A stretch of DNA of 64,000 bases from Rhodococcus sp. B50 (GCF_013602415.1 NZ_WPAG02000003.1:682001-746000); one strand, 5' to 3'. Positions 53,715 through 63,515 are shown, counted from the stretch's first letter. Program-made: numbers and translations. Notes: generated by a model not told the origin, from the letters alone.

Positions 53715-54605
53715 TCAACGGTTGATCTGGTCGCGCAGTTCATCCGGAATGGAACCCGACGTGATGTCCTGGTCCTGACCCAGATCGGTCGGAAAGATGA
53801 TCGAGGTTCGGGCGAATTGGCCACCGTCTGCGGATTGAATCGACTGACCGGACATGTATCTCGACTCGTCGGACGCAAGAAAGAGTGCCAGATTTGCGTT
53901 GTCACGGATCAGCGGCGGCTGGTCGAGACGCAGCGGCATCGCCCGGTGGTCGGGATCCCACGGTTGCATCTCTTCGTACGACTTCCCCAGTACCTCGGCG
54001 TCGGACGGCAGCGCGAAGTTCACAGACATGCCGTGGGTCGGGCAGAGGGCGTTGGCGTGAATGCCGAACTTGCCGAATTCCAGGGCCGCCGCGCGCACCA
54101 GGCCGTTCACCGCCGCTTTCGATGCGGTGTACATGGGAAATCCGGGGTAGGCGTTGTAGGAAGCCGCGGACGATGTGGCGAGCAGTGTCCCGGGTCGGCT
54201 GTGTGCGATCATCCATCGCGCAGCGGACCTCCATGCGAGATAGACGCCAGTAGAGTTCACCGCGAATATGTTGTTCCAATCCGCCAGCGAGGACTCGGCC
54301 AGCGGCTGCATCCCGAATCCGGGCTCGGGGATACCGGCATTCGCCCACATCACATCGATGCGTCCGAAGGTCTCGACGGCAATCGATACCAAGGCATCCA
54401 TGTCCGCTTCGACGCGGACGTCTGCATCGACAGCCGACGCGGCGCCACCTTGGTCGAGGATCTCCTGTGCGACCGCCTGTGCGCGACCGGGTACGACGTC
54501 GCTGACGATGACAGACGCTCCTTCGGATGCGAAGAGCAGCGCTCCTTCACGTCCGAGTCCGGATCCCGACCCGGTGATTGCAACAACTTTGTCTTTCATA
54601 CGCAT
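53715..54605 (-). CDS. short-chain dehydrogenase/reductase
   Basis: 296 residues. VVAITGSGSGLGREGAL (NAD site), VMWANAGIPEPGFG (NAG motif), ATSSAASYNAYPGFPMYTAS with YTASKAA (catalytic Tyr and Lys). AAAGG lies seven bases before the ATG. It has an extended C-terminal tail (TDLGQDQDITSGSIPDELRD). It probably oxidises the alcohol made by the P450. Confidence 0.94.
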   Translation of the reverse strand: MRMKDKVVAITGSGSGLGREGALLFASEGASVIVSDVVPGRAQAVAQEILDQGGAASAVDADVRVEADMDALVSIAVETFGRIDVMWANAGIPEPGFGMQPLAESSLADWNNIFAVNSTGVYLAWRSAARWMIAHSRPGTLLATSSAASYNAYPGFPMYTASKAAVNGLVRAAALEFGKFGIHANALCPTHGMSVNFALPSDAEVLGKSYEEMQPWDPDHRAMPLRLDQPPLIRDNANLALFLASDESRYMSGQSIQSADGGQFARTSIIFPTDLGQDQDITSGSIPDELRDQINR

Positions 54606-54616
54606 GCGCTGGCCTT

Positions 54617-56089
54617 TCAGTGGCTGGGGCTGGCGATCGACTTGATGCGCAGGTACTCCCGGAATCCGGCGACGCCGTGTTCGACACCGTCGCCGCTGAT
54701 TCCGTACCCACCGAACGGGGCGTCGGGTGAGAGGTAGAAGGAGTTGTTGATGTTGACGGTTCCTGCCCTGAGCCTACGAGCCACCGCCCACGCGCGATCC
54801 TCGTCGGCAGACTGCACGTAGGCCGAGAGCCCATACCGCGAGTTGTTCGCTACACGGACCGCTTCGTCGTCGTCACCCTCGTATCGGATCACGGAGAGCA
54901 CGGGGCCGAACACCTCCGTCTGTGCGATCTCCGAGTTTTCGTCGACATCCACCAGAACTGTCGGGCGATACCAGAAGCCGCGACCATTGCGGTCGCCGCG
55001 TTCACCGCCGACAAGGACTCGAGCGCCTTCGGCGCGCGCACGGTCGACCAACCCTTCGATGCGCTCGAGCTGGTCCTCCCGGATGATCGGGCCGACCACG
55101 TTCGCAGGATCGTTCGGATCGCCCCAGGGGAGCTTTCCGACAAACGCTTCCAAGCGTTTGAGAACCTGGTCGTAGACATCACTGTGGACAACCATGCGCG
55201 TCGCGAGTGCACAACCTTGACCGCTGTTGGCCATGCACATCGCAACCCCGAGGCCGCATGCCATGTCCAAGTCGGCGTCCGGAAGGATGATGTTGGCCGA
55301 CTTTCCTCCCAGTTCGAGAACCGTGTGCCGGATGCCGTTGGCCGCGCGCTCGGCGATCCGCTGACCCACGCCCGGCGAGCCGGTGAAGTGGAACAGATCG
55401 ATTCGCTGGTCGGCGGTCATCGCGTCACCGACGATCCCCTTGTCCGCGGAACTCAGCGCATGGAACGCGCCTGCCGGGATGTCGGTGGAGTCCCTGATGA
55501 CCTCGGCCAGGAGCGCTGCAGTCAGGGGGGTGTCCGGGGCACTCTTGAGGATCACCGCGTTGCCGGTCGCGAGACCATGGTGCACCTTCCATATGGCGGT
55601 CATGAACGGCGCATTCCACGGCGTGATCGCACCGACGACGCCGTAGGGCTCATAGCGAACTTGCCGCTCGCTGTGCGTGCCCAGCACCTCGTAGGGGCCG
55701 AGATCCTCTTCCCAGGGGAACGATGTGATGAGGTTGTTGAAGAAGTCCATCCCTTCGATCATGAAGCGCACGTGCGTGGCCAGATTGGACCGCACGACAC
55801 CCGCCTCTGCGATCAGCAACTCTTCGAATTCGCTCGCACGAGCGCGAAGTCCGTTCTGCAGCTGAACCATGCAGTGCTTCCGGAACTCGTGATCGGTCCC
55901 CCAGCCGGATGTGTCGGCAAACCTCCGCGCTGCAGTGACGGCGTCGTCTACATCCTCCGTACCCGCGTCCGCCGCCTGCGTGATCACGGACTCATCGGCA
56001 GGGTTGATGACGGGATAGCGTCGTCCGGATCGTGCCTCGCGGAACTCGCCATCGATGAACAGCCGTCCCTCGGGTTGTGTTGTGTCCAT
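54617..56089 (-). CDS. aldehyde dehydrogenase (NAD(P)+)
   Basis: 490 residues. VVGAITPWNAPFMTAIWKVH, FTGSPGVGQRIAERAANG, catalytic Glu in VLELGGKSANI and Cys in NSGQGCALATR, and EVFGPVLSVI near the end. First gene of the leftward P450 operon. The ATG at 56089 was chosen since earlier codons do not resemble the family. It oxidises an aldehyde to the acid. Confidence 0.95.
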   Translation of the reverse strand: MDTTQPEGRLFIDGEFREARSGRRYPVINPADESVITQAADAGTEDVDDAVTAARRFADTSGWGTDHEFRKHCMVQLQNGLRARASEFEELLIAEAGVVRSNLATHVRFMIEGMDFFNNLITSFPWEEDLGPYEVLGTHSERQVRYEPYGVVGAITPWNAPFMTAIWKVHHGLATGNAVILKSAPDTPLTAALLAEVIRDSTDIPAGAFHALSSADKGIVGDAMTADQRIDLFHFTGSPGVGQRIAERAANGIRHTVLELGGKSANIILPDADLDMACGLGVAMCMANSGQGCALATRMVVHSDVYDQVLKRLEAFVGKLPWGDPNDPANVVGPIIREDQLERIEGLVDRARAEGARVLVGGERGDRNGRGFWYRPTVLVDVDENSEIAQTEVFGPVLSVIRYEGDDDEAVRVANNSRYGLSAYVQSADEDRAWAVARRLRAGTVNINNSFYLSPDAPFGGYGISGDGVEHGVAGFREYLRIKSIASPSH

Positions 56090-56223
56090 GAGACCTTCCT
56101 GTTGCCGGGGCGCAAGGACCCGCTCGTCGTCTGCCTGTGTACGGGTCCGCGCGTCAGACAGGAGCCGGTCATTTGTGGTGTAACCCTCGGAATGATTCAA
56201 CTGTAATCTGCGTCTCACGTCAA

Positions 56224-56238
56224 GGGAGCGCAACTCCC
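56224..56238. promoter_or_regulatory. palindrome in the ALDH-TetR divergent region
   Basis: GGGAG-CGCAA-CTCCC, 5-bp arms, between the divergent ALDH and TetR starts; position fits a shared TetR operator. Confidence 0.45.
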
Positions 56239-56266
56239 TATCTGGAGGACGTGAGACCATGGGGCG

Positions 56267-56893
56267 GTGACCGCCAGCCCCGCACGGAAACGCCGATCGA
56301 GCAATGAGGTACGCGCACTCATCACCAGCGCGGCATACGAAGAGTTCGCGAGAACCGGCCTCGACGGCACCAGCATCCGCTCGGTCGCCGAGCGAGCAGG
56401 CGTCACCGAGTCGATGATCTTCCGGCACTTCACGACGAAGGACGAACTCTTCCGGGCAACAGCAGCGGGCCCACTCGTTCGGTTCATGTACGAGTTCGCA
56501 AGCACCATAGCGACACGCCCCGAGGACGACCCCCGCGATGTCACGTTTCGCTTCGTATCAGGCCTCTACGACCTGTGCATGTCCAACAGGCAGATCTTGG
56601 TGTCACTGAGCGCCAGGGTGCCGGGTGAAAGCACCGGGTCGGTCGACGAACCTGTTTTCGAAGCCTGCCTGGATGCTTTGGTGAGGGGAGTGGAACGGTA
56701 CGTCGAGATAGGCCGCAGCAACGCGACCGGGGAGGTGCGCAGCTCGGTTCGCCTGGCGCTGGCCCTGATCCTGGGCGCGACTCTCAGCGCGAACAACCTG
56801 TTCCCACGTGACACCGACGAGTCGGAAATCAAGCGAATGCTTTGCGACTTCGTGCTGTACGGCGCTGGTTATATTCCACACCACGAAGCATGA
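56267..56893 (+). CDS. TetR-family regulator
   Basis: 208 residues. HTH: ALITSAAYEEFARTGLDGTS, RSVAERAGVTESMIFRHFTT; helical C-terminal domain. A GTG start, because the upstream ATG reading the same area is out of frame. Divergent from the ALDH-SDR-P450-ferredoxin operon, which it probably represses. Confidence 0.93.
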   Translation: MTASPARKRRSSNEVRALITSAAYEEFARTGLDGTSIRSVAERAGVTESMIFRHFTTKDELFRATAAGPLVRFMYEFASTIATRPEDDPRDVTFRFVSGLYDLCMSNRQILVSLSARVPGESTGSVDEPVFEACLDALVRGVERYVEIGRSNATGEVRSSVRLALALILGATLSANNLFPRDTDESEIKRMLCDFVLYGAGYIPHHEA

Positions 56894-56974
56894 TCCGCTG
56901 CGGCACTGCGCCGTTGTCGATCAGGATGGCGTTGTCGGTGGAGATCGCCGCTCCCTCGCACACGCACACCGATT

Positions 56975-57439
56975 TCAGAATTTCTTCGTCCAGTAGCGAG
57001 CACGATCGCTGATCTTCTGAAGGCCGGACCGGCCGCCGTGGTCGTCCGCTCTCCGAACACCGTCTTCGGCACTCCACTGGCGGAACCACCCTTGATGGGG
57101 CTGCCGGCCCCGGCCGACGAGATCGGCGACGGTGATGCCGTCCGGGGCGAGGGGCTGCTGCGGCAGCAGACCGAGGGTGCGGGCCAGGGTGCGCGCCGGC
57201 ATCTCGGTGAGCTCGGTACCGTCCAGAAGGACTCGGCCGTGTCGCGGCGACAACAGGCGGGCCAAGCCCCGCAACAGCGTCGATTTGCCGCACCCGTTGG
57301 GTCCGACGACCGCAGTGATACGGCCGGCAGGCAGGTTCGTGGTCACCTGGTCGACGATCAGCGAGGAGCCGTAGCCCAGGCTGAGCTGCTCGGTCGTCAA
57401 CGAGACCGACTGGATTGCGTGTGCTGGCTGCGGTGTCAT
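56975..57439 (-). pseudogene. ABC transporter ATPase (FecE/FepC type), C-terminally truncated
   Basis: The first ~125 residues are family-like: Walker A VVGPNGCGKSTLLRG, Q-loop TLGLLPQQPLAPDG, VADLVGRGRQPHQGWFRQWS. The sequence then turns to unrelated residues and stops, so the LSGGQ signature, Walker B and switch His are missing and ATP hydrolysis is impossible. ATGA overlap with the permease gene. The flanking 56894-56974 holds no gene. Confidence 0.88.
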
Positions 57440-58506
57440 CCGGCGGCTCCGATGCGGTGGGCGCGGGCGAGGAGATAGAGCAGGACCGGCGCTCCGAGGA
57501 TCGCCGTGAGGACTCCGACGGGCATCTCCGACGGCGCGAAGATCGAGCGGCCGGCCAGATCGGCGCCGACCACCAGGAGGGCGCCGACGGCGACAGAGGG
57601 CGCAAGACCGACCTGCCGCTCAGCGAGGATGCGGCGGGTGATCTGAGGTGCCACCAGGGCAACGAAACCGATGGGGCCGGCAGCTGCGGTCGCCATCGCG
57701 GCGAGGACCACTGCAATCAGCAGCAACAGCACCTTGCGGCCTTGACCGGCTCCGGTCAGGGTGCGGGTGAGATCGTCGCCGAGCTCGAGCAGCCGCAGGT
57801 GCCGCGACTCCACGATCAGGACCGGGACCGTCGCCGCCAGCGCGACGACGATGATGGTCACGTGCAGCCCGCTGCGATTGGCCAGGCTGCCGGTCAGCCA
57901 GGCGGCGGCACTCATGGCTCGGTGGATGTCGGAACGGGTGAGCAGATAGGAGATGGCCGAGGAGAGCATCGCCGCGACACCGATCCCGACCAGCACCAGC
58001 CGGAAGCCGTGCAGACCGCGCCGGTAAGCGATGAGCACGATCATCAGCGCAGCGAGGATCGCGCCGGCCGGCGCACCGAACACGAGCTGCAGACCGCTGC
58101 CCCCCACGATGAGCAGCACGGTCAATGCGCCCATCACCGCCCCGGAATTGATGCCGATGATGTCGGGGCTGACGAGCGGATTGGCGGCGATGCGCTGCAA
58201 TATGGCGCCCGAGAGCGCAAAGGCCGCGCCGACACCGAGCCCGGTCAGCGCCCGGGGCAGGCGGTCGCCCAGCACGACCTCGCGCTCGATGAGGGTGCCT
58301 CCGCCGCCCACGATGGTGATGGCGTCGGAAACCGAGATCGGGTACACCCCGAGGACCAAGGAAGCCGTGGCGACCGCAACGGCGGCCACGCCGGCGAGAA
58401 CGGTGAGCAGCACCGAGGAGCGGCTGATCCGAAAGGAGACCGGGGTACCTCGCGGGGCCACGAAGAGCGTGTCGCGGGTCGGACCGCGGCGCACCGGCGA
58501 ACTCAT
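57436..58506 (-). CDS. FecCD-family ferric-siderophore permease
   Basis: 356 residues, about nine or ten membrane segments. LPRALTGLGVGAAFALSGAI, ANPLVSPDIIGINSGAVMGA and GPIGFVALVAPQITRRIL are signatures. It overlaps the ATPase and the other permease by ATGA. Intact itself, but both partners are broken, so the importer is probably dead. Confidence 0.93.
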   Translation of the reverse strand: MSSPVRRGPTRDTLFVAPRGTPVSFRISRSSVLLTVLAGVAAVAVATASLVLGVYPISVSDAITIVGGGGTLIEREVVLGDRLPRALTGLGVGAAFALSGAILQRIAANPLVSPDIIGINSGAVMGALTVLLIVGGSGLQLVFGAPAGAILAALMIVLIAYRRGLHGFRLVLVGIGVAAMLSSAISYLLTRSDIHRAMSAAAWLTGSLANRSGLHVTIIVVALAATVPVLIVESRHLRLLELGDDLTRTLTGAGQGRKVLLLLIAVVLAAMATAAAGPIGFVALVAPQITRRILAERQVGLAPSVAVGALLVVGADLAGRSIFAPSEMPVGVLTAILGAPVLLYLLARAHRIGAAG

Positions 58507-58806
58507 GTGCCGACCACCTTGCGGTTACGGACCAGGTAGAGGAAGAACGGGGCGCCGACCAGGCCGGTGATGATTCCGACCTGCAGCTGTTCGGGCTGGA
58601 CCATGAGGCGTCCGAGGATGTCGGCGATCAGCAGCAGCATGGGCGCGAGCACGATGGTCCAGGCGAGCACCCAGCGGTAATCCGAGCCCGTGATCATCCG
58701 TGCGATGTGGGGTACCACGAGCCCGATGAACCCGACCGGACCTGCGATAGCGGTGGCGCCACCCGCAAGCAGAACCACGGCGAGAGCCGTCGTGAACGCG
58801 TGGCGG
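58503..58806 (-). pseudogene. second FecCD permease, only the C-terminal quarter
   Basis: TALAVVLLAGGATAIAGPVG, FIGLVVPHIARMITGSDYRW and VQPEQLQVGIITGLVGAPFF match the end of FecCD permeases. The frame stops matching at about 58806, where the iron-box promoter of the divergent gene starts, so roughly 230 residues are deleted. Confidence 0.88.
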
Positions 58807-58823
58807 AGGTAAGGCTATCCTCA
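58805..58823 (+). promoter_or_regulatory. IdeR/DtxR-like iron box
   Basis: GGAGGTAAGGCTATCCTCA matches the consensus TWAGGTWAGSCTWACCTWA at most positions. It lies 5 bp before the siderophore-interacting protein ATG, so iron-loaded IdeR should block transcription. Confidence 0.72.
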
Positions 58824-58827
58824 GTGC

Positions 58828-59649
58828 ATGGGAAGGAAGAAGAACACTCCAACCGGTCGCCAATTCACCATGGCGCATGTACGTCACGCCGAGCGCATCA
58901 GCCCCAGCTTCGTCCGCCTGACCCTCGGCGGGTTGGACCGGCTGGAGCGGCGAGGGTACGACCACTGGTGCCGGCTCTTCTTCGCGCGCGAGGGGCAGGA
59001 CGCGCTGCAGTTGCCGACGCGGACCAGTGAGATCGGTTGGTACCTGCAGTACCTCGCCACACCCAGGGTGCGACGCCCGTGGGTCCGGGCGTACACGGTC
59101 CGCGACGTCCGTCCTGGCACGGGGGAGGTGGACATCGACTTCGTGATCCACGGGGACGAGGCACGGGGTCTGGGACCGGCGGCTCGGTTCGCGCTCGCTG
59201 CCCGCCCTGGTGATCGCGTGGGATTCCTGGACCAGGGCATCGGCTTCACACCGGATCATCCGCACGACTGGACCCTGCTCGTCGGTGATGAGACAGCACT
59301 GCCCGCCGTGGCCGGGATCTGTGCCTCTCTGCCCGAGGCGGCCCGGGGGATCGCGATCATCGAGGTCCCCACGGCCGGTGACCGACAGCAGTTCCGGGTG
59401 CCGCCCGAGATGCAGGTGCGTTGGTTCCATCGCGACGAGTCGCTTGCGGGCGCCGACCGGCCGGGGCAACTCGCCTTGGACGTTCTGAAGGCGACCGTTC
59501 CGCTGGACGGCGTCGTCCACGCGCACCTCATCGGCGAGTCCGGTCTCGCTACGGGGGCTCGCCGGCACCTCGTGCAGGAGTGGGGCGTGCCCAAACGCAA
59601 CGCGGATTTCGTCGGCTACTGGCGTCACGGGCGACCTGCGACGACCTGA
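58828..59649 (+). CDS. siderophore-interacting protein (FAD-dependent ferric reductase, ViuB-like)
   Basis: 273 residues. FAD domain: PSFVRLTLGGL, RPWVRAYTVRDVRPGTGEVD (RxYT motif), DEARGLGPAARFALAARPGD; NAD-like SIP domain: LLVGDETALPAVAGICASLP and HAHLIGESGLATGARRHLVQ. It releases iron from siderophores in the cytosol by reduction. Either leaderless from 58828 or started at the downstream ATG 58870. The adjacent IdeR-like box indicates iron control. Confidence 0.93.
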   Translation: MGRKKNTPTGRQFTMAHVRHAERISPSFVRLTLGGLDRLERRGYDHWCRLFFAREGQDALQLPTRTSEIGWYLQYLATPRVRRPWVRAYTVRDVRPGTGEVDIDFVIHGDEARGLGPAARFALAARPGDRVGFLDQGIGFTPDHPHDWTLLVGDETALPAVAGICASLPEAARGIAIIEVPTAGDRQQFRVPPEMQVRWFHRDESLAGADRPGQLALDVLKATVPLDGVVHAHLIGESGLATGARRHLVQEWGVPKRNADFVGYWRHGRPATT

Positions 59650-59699
59650 CTAGGGTGTGTCGCGTTCGGGGGTCGTCAGATGCACACCTTGATGTGAGT

Positions 59700-60110
59700 G
59701 CTGGTCAACGTCAGGGTCCGCATCCGCACCGCGGCCGAGTCGAAGCTCGGCGCGGCGGCAACACTTCATAGTGCTGCAACGACAGTGTGTGATGTCGACG
59801 TGTGTAATGGCTGACGCGGGCTCGGGTTGGTTCATGCGGCGCCAGTTCGACCAGTGCCACACATGGAGCAGAGTGTGCCGCACAGGACACACGACACGAT
59901 TGAACAGTCGTCGAATCTCGTTGACCGTCAGAGGGATCAAACAATCAGGACCGTTGAAGATCCCCTTCTCGAGTGTCTCGGCGCAGGATCGTCAAGAATG
60001 CGGCCGCGGCCATCGGCAAGGTGATGTGCTGGTACCAGGCGGTGTAGCCGCGGACCTGGTAGGGCGAGAGCTCGTCGAGGCGCAGTGGCGGGCGAGCTGA
60101 GCGACGATCA
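59700..60110 (-). pseudogene. IS701-family transposase, C-terminal remnant in two frames
   Basis: SPYQVRGYTAWYQHITLPMA (about 60110-60000) is the end of the catalytic core. After a frame break, IPLTVNEIRRLFNRVV...LLHVWHWSNWRRMNQ (59940-59800) is the usual C-terminal tail. Everything upstream is lost. Confidence 0.75.
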
Positions 60111-60744
60111 GGGCTTCGCAAACGCCGTCGCGGGTGCGCAGCACGAATGCGGGGAGAGCTCGGAGGTGTACCAGTGTGCCGACTCCCGTTTCGGTCAGGA
60201 CACCTCACCGAACCGATCGGCTGTAGCCTCACCGACCTCGACTGCGCCGTCCTGCGCCCCGGGGCGGTCCAGATCCTGTTTTGCCCTAGTCAACAAAACG
60301 CGGGAGAGGTGAACGCTCGGGTCGAGTCGTTCCCGTGCAGCGGCGAGGCCCGTCCGGTGCGATTTCGGCCGGCGGGGTAGTCGAGAGCCGAAGAAGTGGC
60401 TGGCGCAGCACCTGGGGGAGGGCCGGCACCTCGAGAGACATGATCGGGGGCGAAAGTGCCGGTGAGGCAACATGTTGAAGGTACCGATGCCAGGGCTGAC
60501 TCGCGTGCAGGCTCCATGTCCTGATCGGTGCTGAACTGTGATGAAAGGGGCGAATGGGGTGAAAAGGGTATGCTGGTCCGAGCGCCGGACTCGGCGCCGG
60601 ATACAGGTCGCTTCCCGGGTTCGGCGACCACTCCGGTGATGGCGGTTGTGTGCCCCGCGAGGATCTCGGCCGTCGTCGTGCGTGCAGCGACACGACGAGC
60701 ACGCCCGAGTGCCCGCGGGCTATCACCGCAGAAGGGACACGTAC
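60111..60744. other. intergenic stretch without a recognised gene
   Basis: 634 bp with several unsupported open frames on both strands; none shows a domain or ribosome site I trust. The left part may continue the decayed IS701 element. Confidence 0.5.
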
Positions 60745-60846
60745 ATGACAGACCCATCAACGTCCATACCCTTGATCGAGCGTGAGCGGTCCCGGCTGAG
60801 CGTGCCCGGCCGGTTCGACGCTGACCTCGACGGAGTCCTGGCATGA
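60745..60846 (+). CDS. 33-residue peptide upstream of a response regulator
   Basis: An ATG follows AGAAGGGACACGTAC; the peptide starts MTDPSTSIPLIERERSRLSV and ends DADLDGVLA, with its TGA in an ATGA overlap with the response regulator. It may be a coupling leader or the leftover of a larger sensor gene. No domain recognised. Confidence 0.5.
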   Translation: MTDPSTSIPLIERERSRLSVPGRFDADLDGVLA

Positions 60847-61283
60847 TCTCCGCTCAACCTATCGATGTGCTGCTGGTCGAAGACGATCCGGGCGACGAGT
60901 TGATCACTCGTGAGGCCTTCGAAGACAACAGGATCGGCAATGCGTTGCATGTGGTTCGCGACGGTGCGGAAGCGTTGGACTTTCTGTACCGGCGCGGCCC
61001 GCACCTCCAGGCGCCGCGGCCTGATCTGATCCTGCTGGATTTGAATCTGCCCAAGTACAACGGCCGGCAGGTCCTCGAGAAGATCAAGTCCGATCCGGAT
61101 CTGTCGGATATTCCGGTGGTGGTGCTCACCACCTCCTCGGCCGAGGAGGACATCGTGTGCAGCTACAAGGCGCATGCCAACGCGTACGTCACCAAGCCGG
61201 TCGATCTCGATCAGTTCACCGGGGCGGTGCGGCAGATCGACGAGTTCTTCGTCCAAGTGGTGCGGCTGCCCCGCCGCCGGTGA
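60843..61283 (+). CDS. CheY-like single-domain response regulator (Rcp1 type)
   Basis: 146 residues. Acidic pocket in VLLVEDDPGDE, phosphoacceptor Asp in LILLDLNLPKYNG, then VVVLTTSSAEED and AYVTKPVDLDQF (conserved Thr/Ser and Lys). No output domain. Related proteins pair with phytochrome-like or GAF histidine kinases; none is in the window. Confidence 0.93.
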   Translation: MISAQPIDVLLVEDDPGDELITREAFEDNRIGNALHVVRDGAEALDFLYRRGPHLQAPRPDLILLDLNLPKYNGRQVLEKIKSDPDLSDIPVVVLTTSSAEEDIVCSYKAHANAYVTKPVDLDQFTGAVRQIDEFFVQVVRLPRRR

Positions 61284-61983
61284 CGACGACCGCAATCGCC
61301 ATGATGGTGCGGTCGTGGCCGGTGTGCTCGCCCCGGGTCCGGTCCGGTCGTAGTCCGCTTGTTCGGCACCGGATCCGTATCGTCGCGCCTCGGCCGCTGC
61401 TTGCCGCGGCGCCGACATCGATGCTGCCACCGCCGGGGCTCCCTGCTTACCGAACCCGCGACGAGGTCGGTGGCGATTGTCGCCTCGGAGCTGTCTGTAT
61501 AGATATTGTCTCCTTCACGTGGGCTGCGAAAGCGCCTACCGCTCGTCCGGCAATCGAGCGCGCCGTTGTCGACCGGGGCCATATCCTCGGCGGGGGAACG
61601 GCAACCTACGGATGGTCACCGGGTCCCTGGAACCGGGACCCACTAACGAATCCACTCGCTGCGTTGATGTAGAGCGACAACCTCCGCCCACTGGTTCTCA
61701 GCGGTCGGCGGGGTGCAGGTGGCGTGCCCCTGTGAGTAGGTCCGAGTTGTTCTAGAGTCCTAATTGCCCTGCTTGACCGCGATCTGCACCGCCGTCGCTC
61801 CCGACGCGGTCCGGACCTTGCGAATGTACGCCGATACCCGCCAGGTCCCACCGACCGCTTAGCCCGGGGCTTTCACGGAAATTCGACCTCAACCCGTGTC
61901 ACACAGAAAGAAAGGTGCTCCGACCTGCGATAATTCGACTTGTCTAAGGTTGAACAATCGCGTGAGCCAGGAGCACCCTTCAG
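61284..61983. other. intergenic stretch without a recognised gene
   Basis: 700 bp. No reading frame with a recognisable domain. The last ~120 bp probably belong to the left end of the IS1380 element (GGCTTTCACGGAAATT near 61870), but I could not find a matching inverted copy on the right. Confidence 0.5.
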
Positions 61984-63378
61984 GTGAGCAAGTCTACGTC
62001 CCCCTACCCACACCTGTCCGCATCGGGTACCGGAACCGGCGTCGTGTCCCATGCCGGCGCTGTCCTGCTGCTGCGCACCGCCGAGAAAACCGGCCTCACC
62101 ACAGCATTGACGACCGAACTCGCTCAGTTCCGGAAACCGTTGGCACGCCACGATCCTGGCAAGATCCTCCTCGACCTCGCGCTCTCCCTGGCGATCGGCG
62201 GGGACTGCCTCGCCGACATCAACCAACTACGCGCCCACCCCGAACTGTTCGGCCAGGTGGCCTCCGACCCGACTGTCTCCCGCCTGATCACCACCCTCGC
62301 CGGTGATGCCGACACCGCTCTCGCCGCGATCGGACGGGCCCGCGCTACCGCCCGCGCCCACGCCTGGACCGCCGCCGGGTCGGTGGCACCCGATCACGCC
62401 ATCGACGAGCACACACCGCTGGTCATCGACATCGATGCCACCCTCGTCACCGCGCACTCGGACAAGGAATCTGCTGCCCCGAACTTCAAACGCGGCTTCG
62501 GGTTTCATCCGCTGTGTGCGTTCGTCGACCACGGTGAGCACGGCACCGGTGAACCCGTCGCGATGCTGCTGCGCCCGGGCAATGCCGGTTCGAACACCGC
62601 CGCCGATCACGTCACTGTCGTGCAGGGCGCCCTGGCGCAGTTGCCGTTCGACCCGGGATATCGGGTCGGGAAGAAGGTGCTGGTCCGGATCGATGGTGCC
62701 GGTGGCACCCACTCCTTGATCGAGTATCTGACCAAGCGCAGGCTCTCGTATTCGGTGGGATTCGGGTTGACCGACGCCTATGCCGCCGCGATCGATCTGG
62801 TTCCCGAGCAGGCATGGACTCCGGCTTACGACTCGGACGGGCAGGTCCGGGACGGGGCCTGGGTCACCGAGATCACCGGGCTGCTCGACCTGTCGACGTG
62901 GCCGACCGGCATGCGCGTGATCGTCAGGAAGGAGAGACCGCATCCGGGTGCGCAGTTGCGGTTCACCGACCGTGACGGCCTGCGGTTGACGGCGTTCGTG
63001 ACCAACACCCGCCGCGGGCAACTCCCCGATCTGGAGTTGCGGCACCGCCGTCGGGCTCGGTGCGAGGACCGGATCCGGACAGCGAAAGCAACCGGGCTGC
63101 AGAATCTTCCGCTGCACGGGTTCGATCAGAACCGGATCTGGCTCGCGCTCGTGCAACTGGCATGCGAGTTGACCGCGTGGATGCAGATGCTGGCATTCAC
63201 CGAGGTCCCGGCGCGGCGGTGGGAGCCGAAACGGCTGCGGCTGCGGGTGCTGTCGATCGCCGGGAAGATCGCCCGCCATGCCCGTCAGGTTCGGCTGCGG
63301 CTGGCCGCGACGGCTCCCGGTGTCGATGTTCTCGTGGCCGGCCTGAACCGGCTCACCGCGCTACCTGCACCTGTGTGA
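61984..63378 (+). CDS. IS1380-family transposase
   Basis: 464 residues, full length. LSLAIGGDCLADINQLRAHP, SDPTVSRLITTLA, LVIDIDATLVTAHSDKE (catalytic Asp), FHPLCAFVDHG, VRIDGAGGTHSLIEYLTKRR (Asp) and RARCEDRIRTAKATGLQNLP (Glu). GTG start. 63379-63515 holds no recognised gene. Confidence 0.94.
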   Translation: MSKSTSPYPHLSASGTGTGVVSHAGAVLLLRTAEKTGLTTALTTELAQFRKPLARHDPGKILLDLALSLAIGGDCLADINQLRAHPELFGQVASDPTVSRLITTLAGDADTALAAIGRARATARAHAWTAAGSVAPDHAIDEHTPLVIDIDATLVTAHSDKESAAPNFKRGFGFHPLCAFVDHGEHGTGEPVAMLLRPGNAGSNTAADHVTVVQGALAQLPFDPGYRVGKKVLVRIDGAGGTHSLIEYLTKRRLSYSVGFGLTDAYAAAIDLVPEQAWTPAYDSDGQVRDGAWVTEITGLLDLSTWPTGMRVIVRKERPHPGAQLRFTDRDGLRLTAFVTNTRRGQLPDLELRHRRRARCEDRIRTAKATGLQNLPLHGFDQNRIWLALVQLACELTAWMQMLAFTEVPARRWEPKRLRLRVLSIAGKIARHARQVRLRLAATAPGVDVLVAGLNRLTALPAPV

Positions 63379-63515
63379 CCTGCACGAATCTTCATTTATC
63401 GAGTCGAAAGGACACTCAGTTCGGGGCCGTGGACCCCGACGTCACCCGACCGTGTCGGGCGACCAAGCGTGGATGCACACCGGATCCACCGCCTCCACCA
63501 TCGAATCCGAACTGG

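Noticed and set aside
57415..58539. 374-codon plus-strand open frame
   Set aside because: Antisense shadow of the FecCD permease; strongly biased to Gly/Asp/Arg/Gln with no domain.
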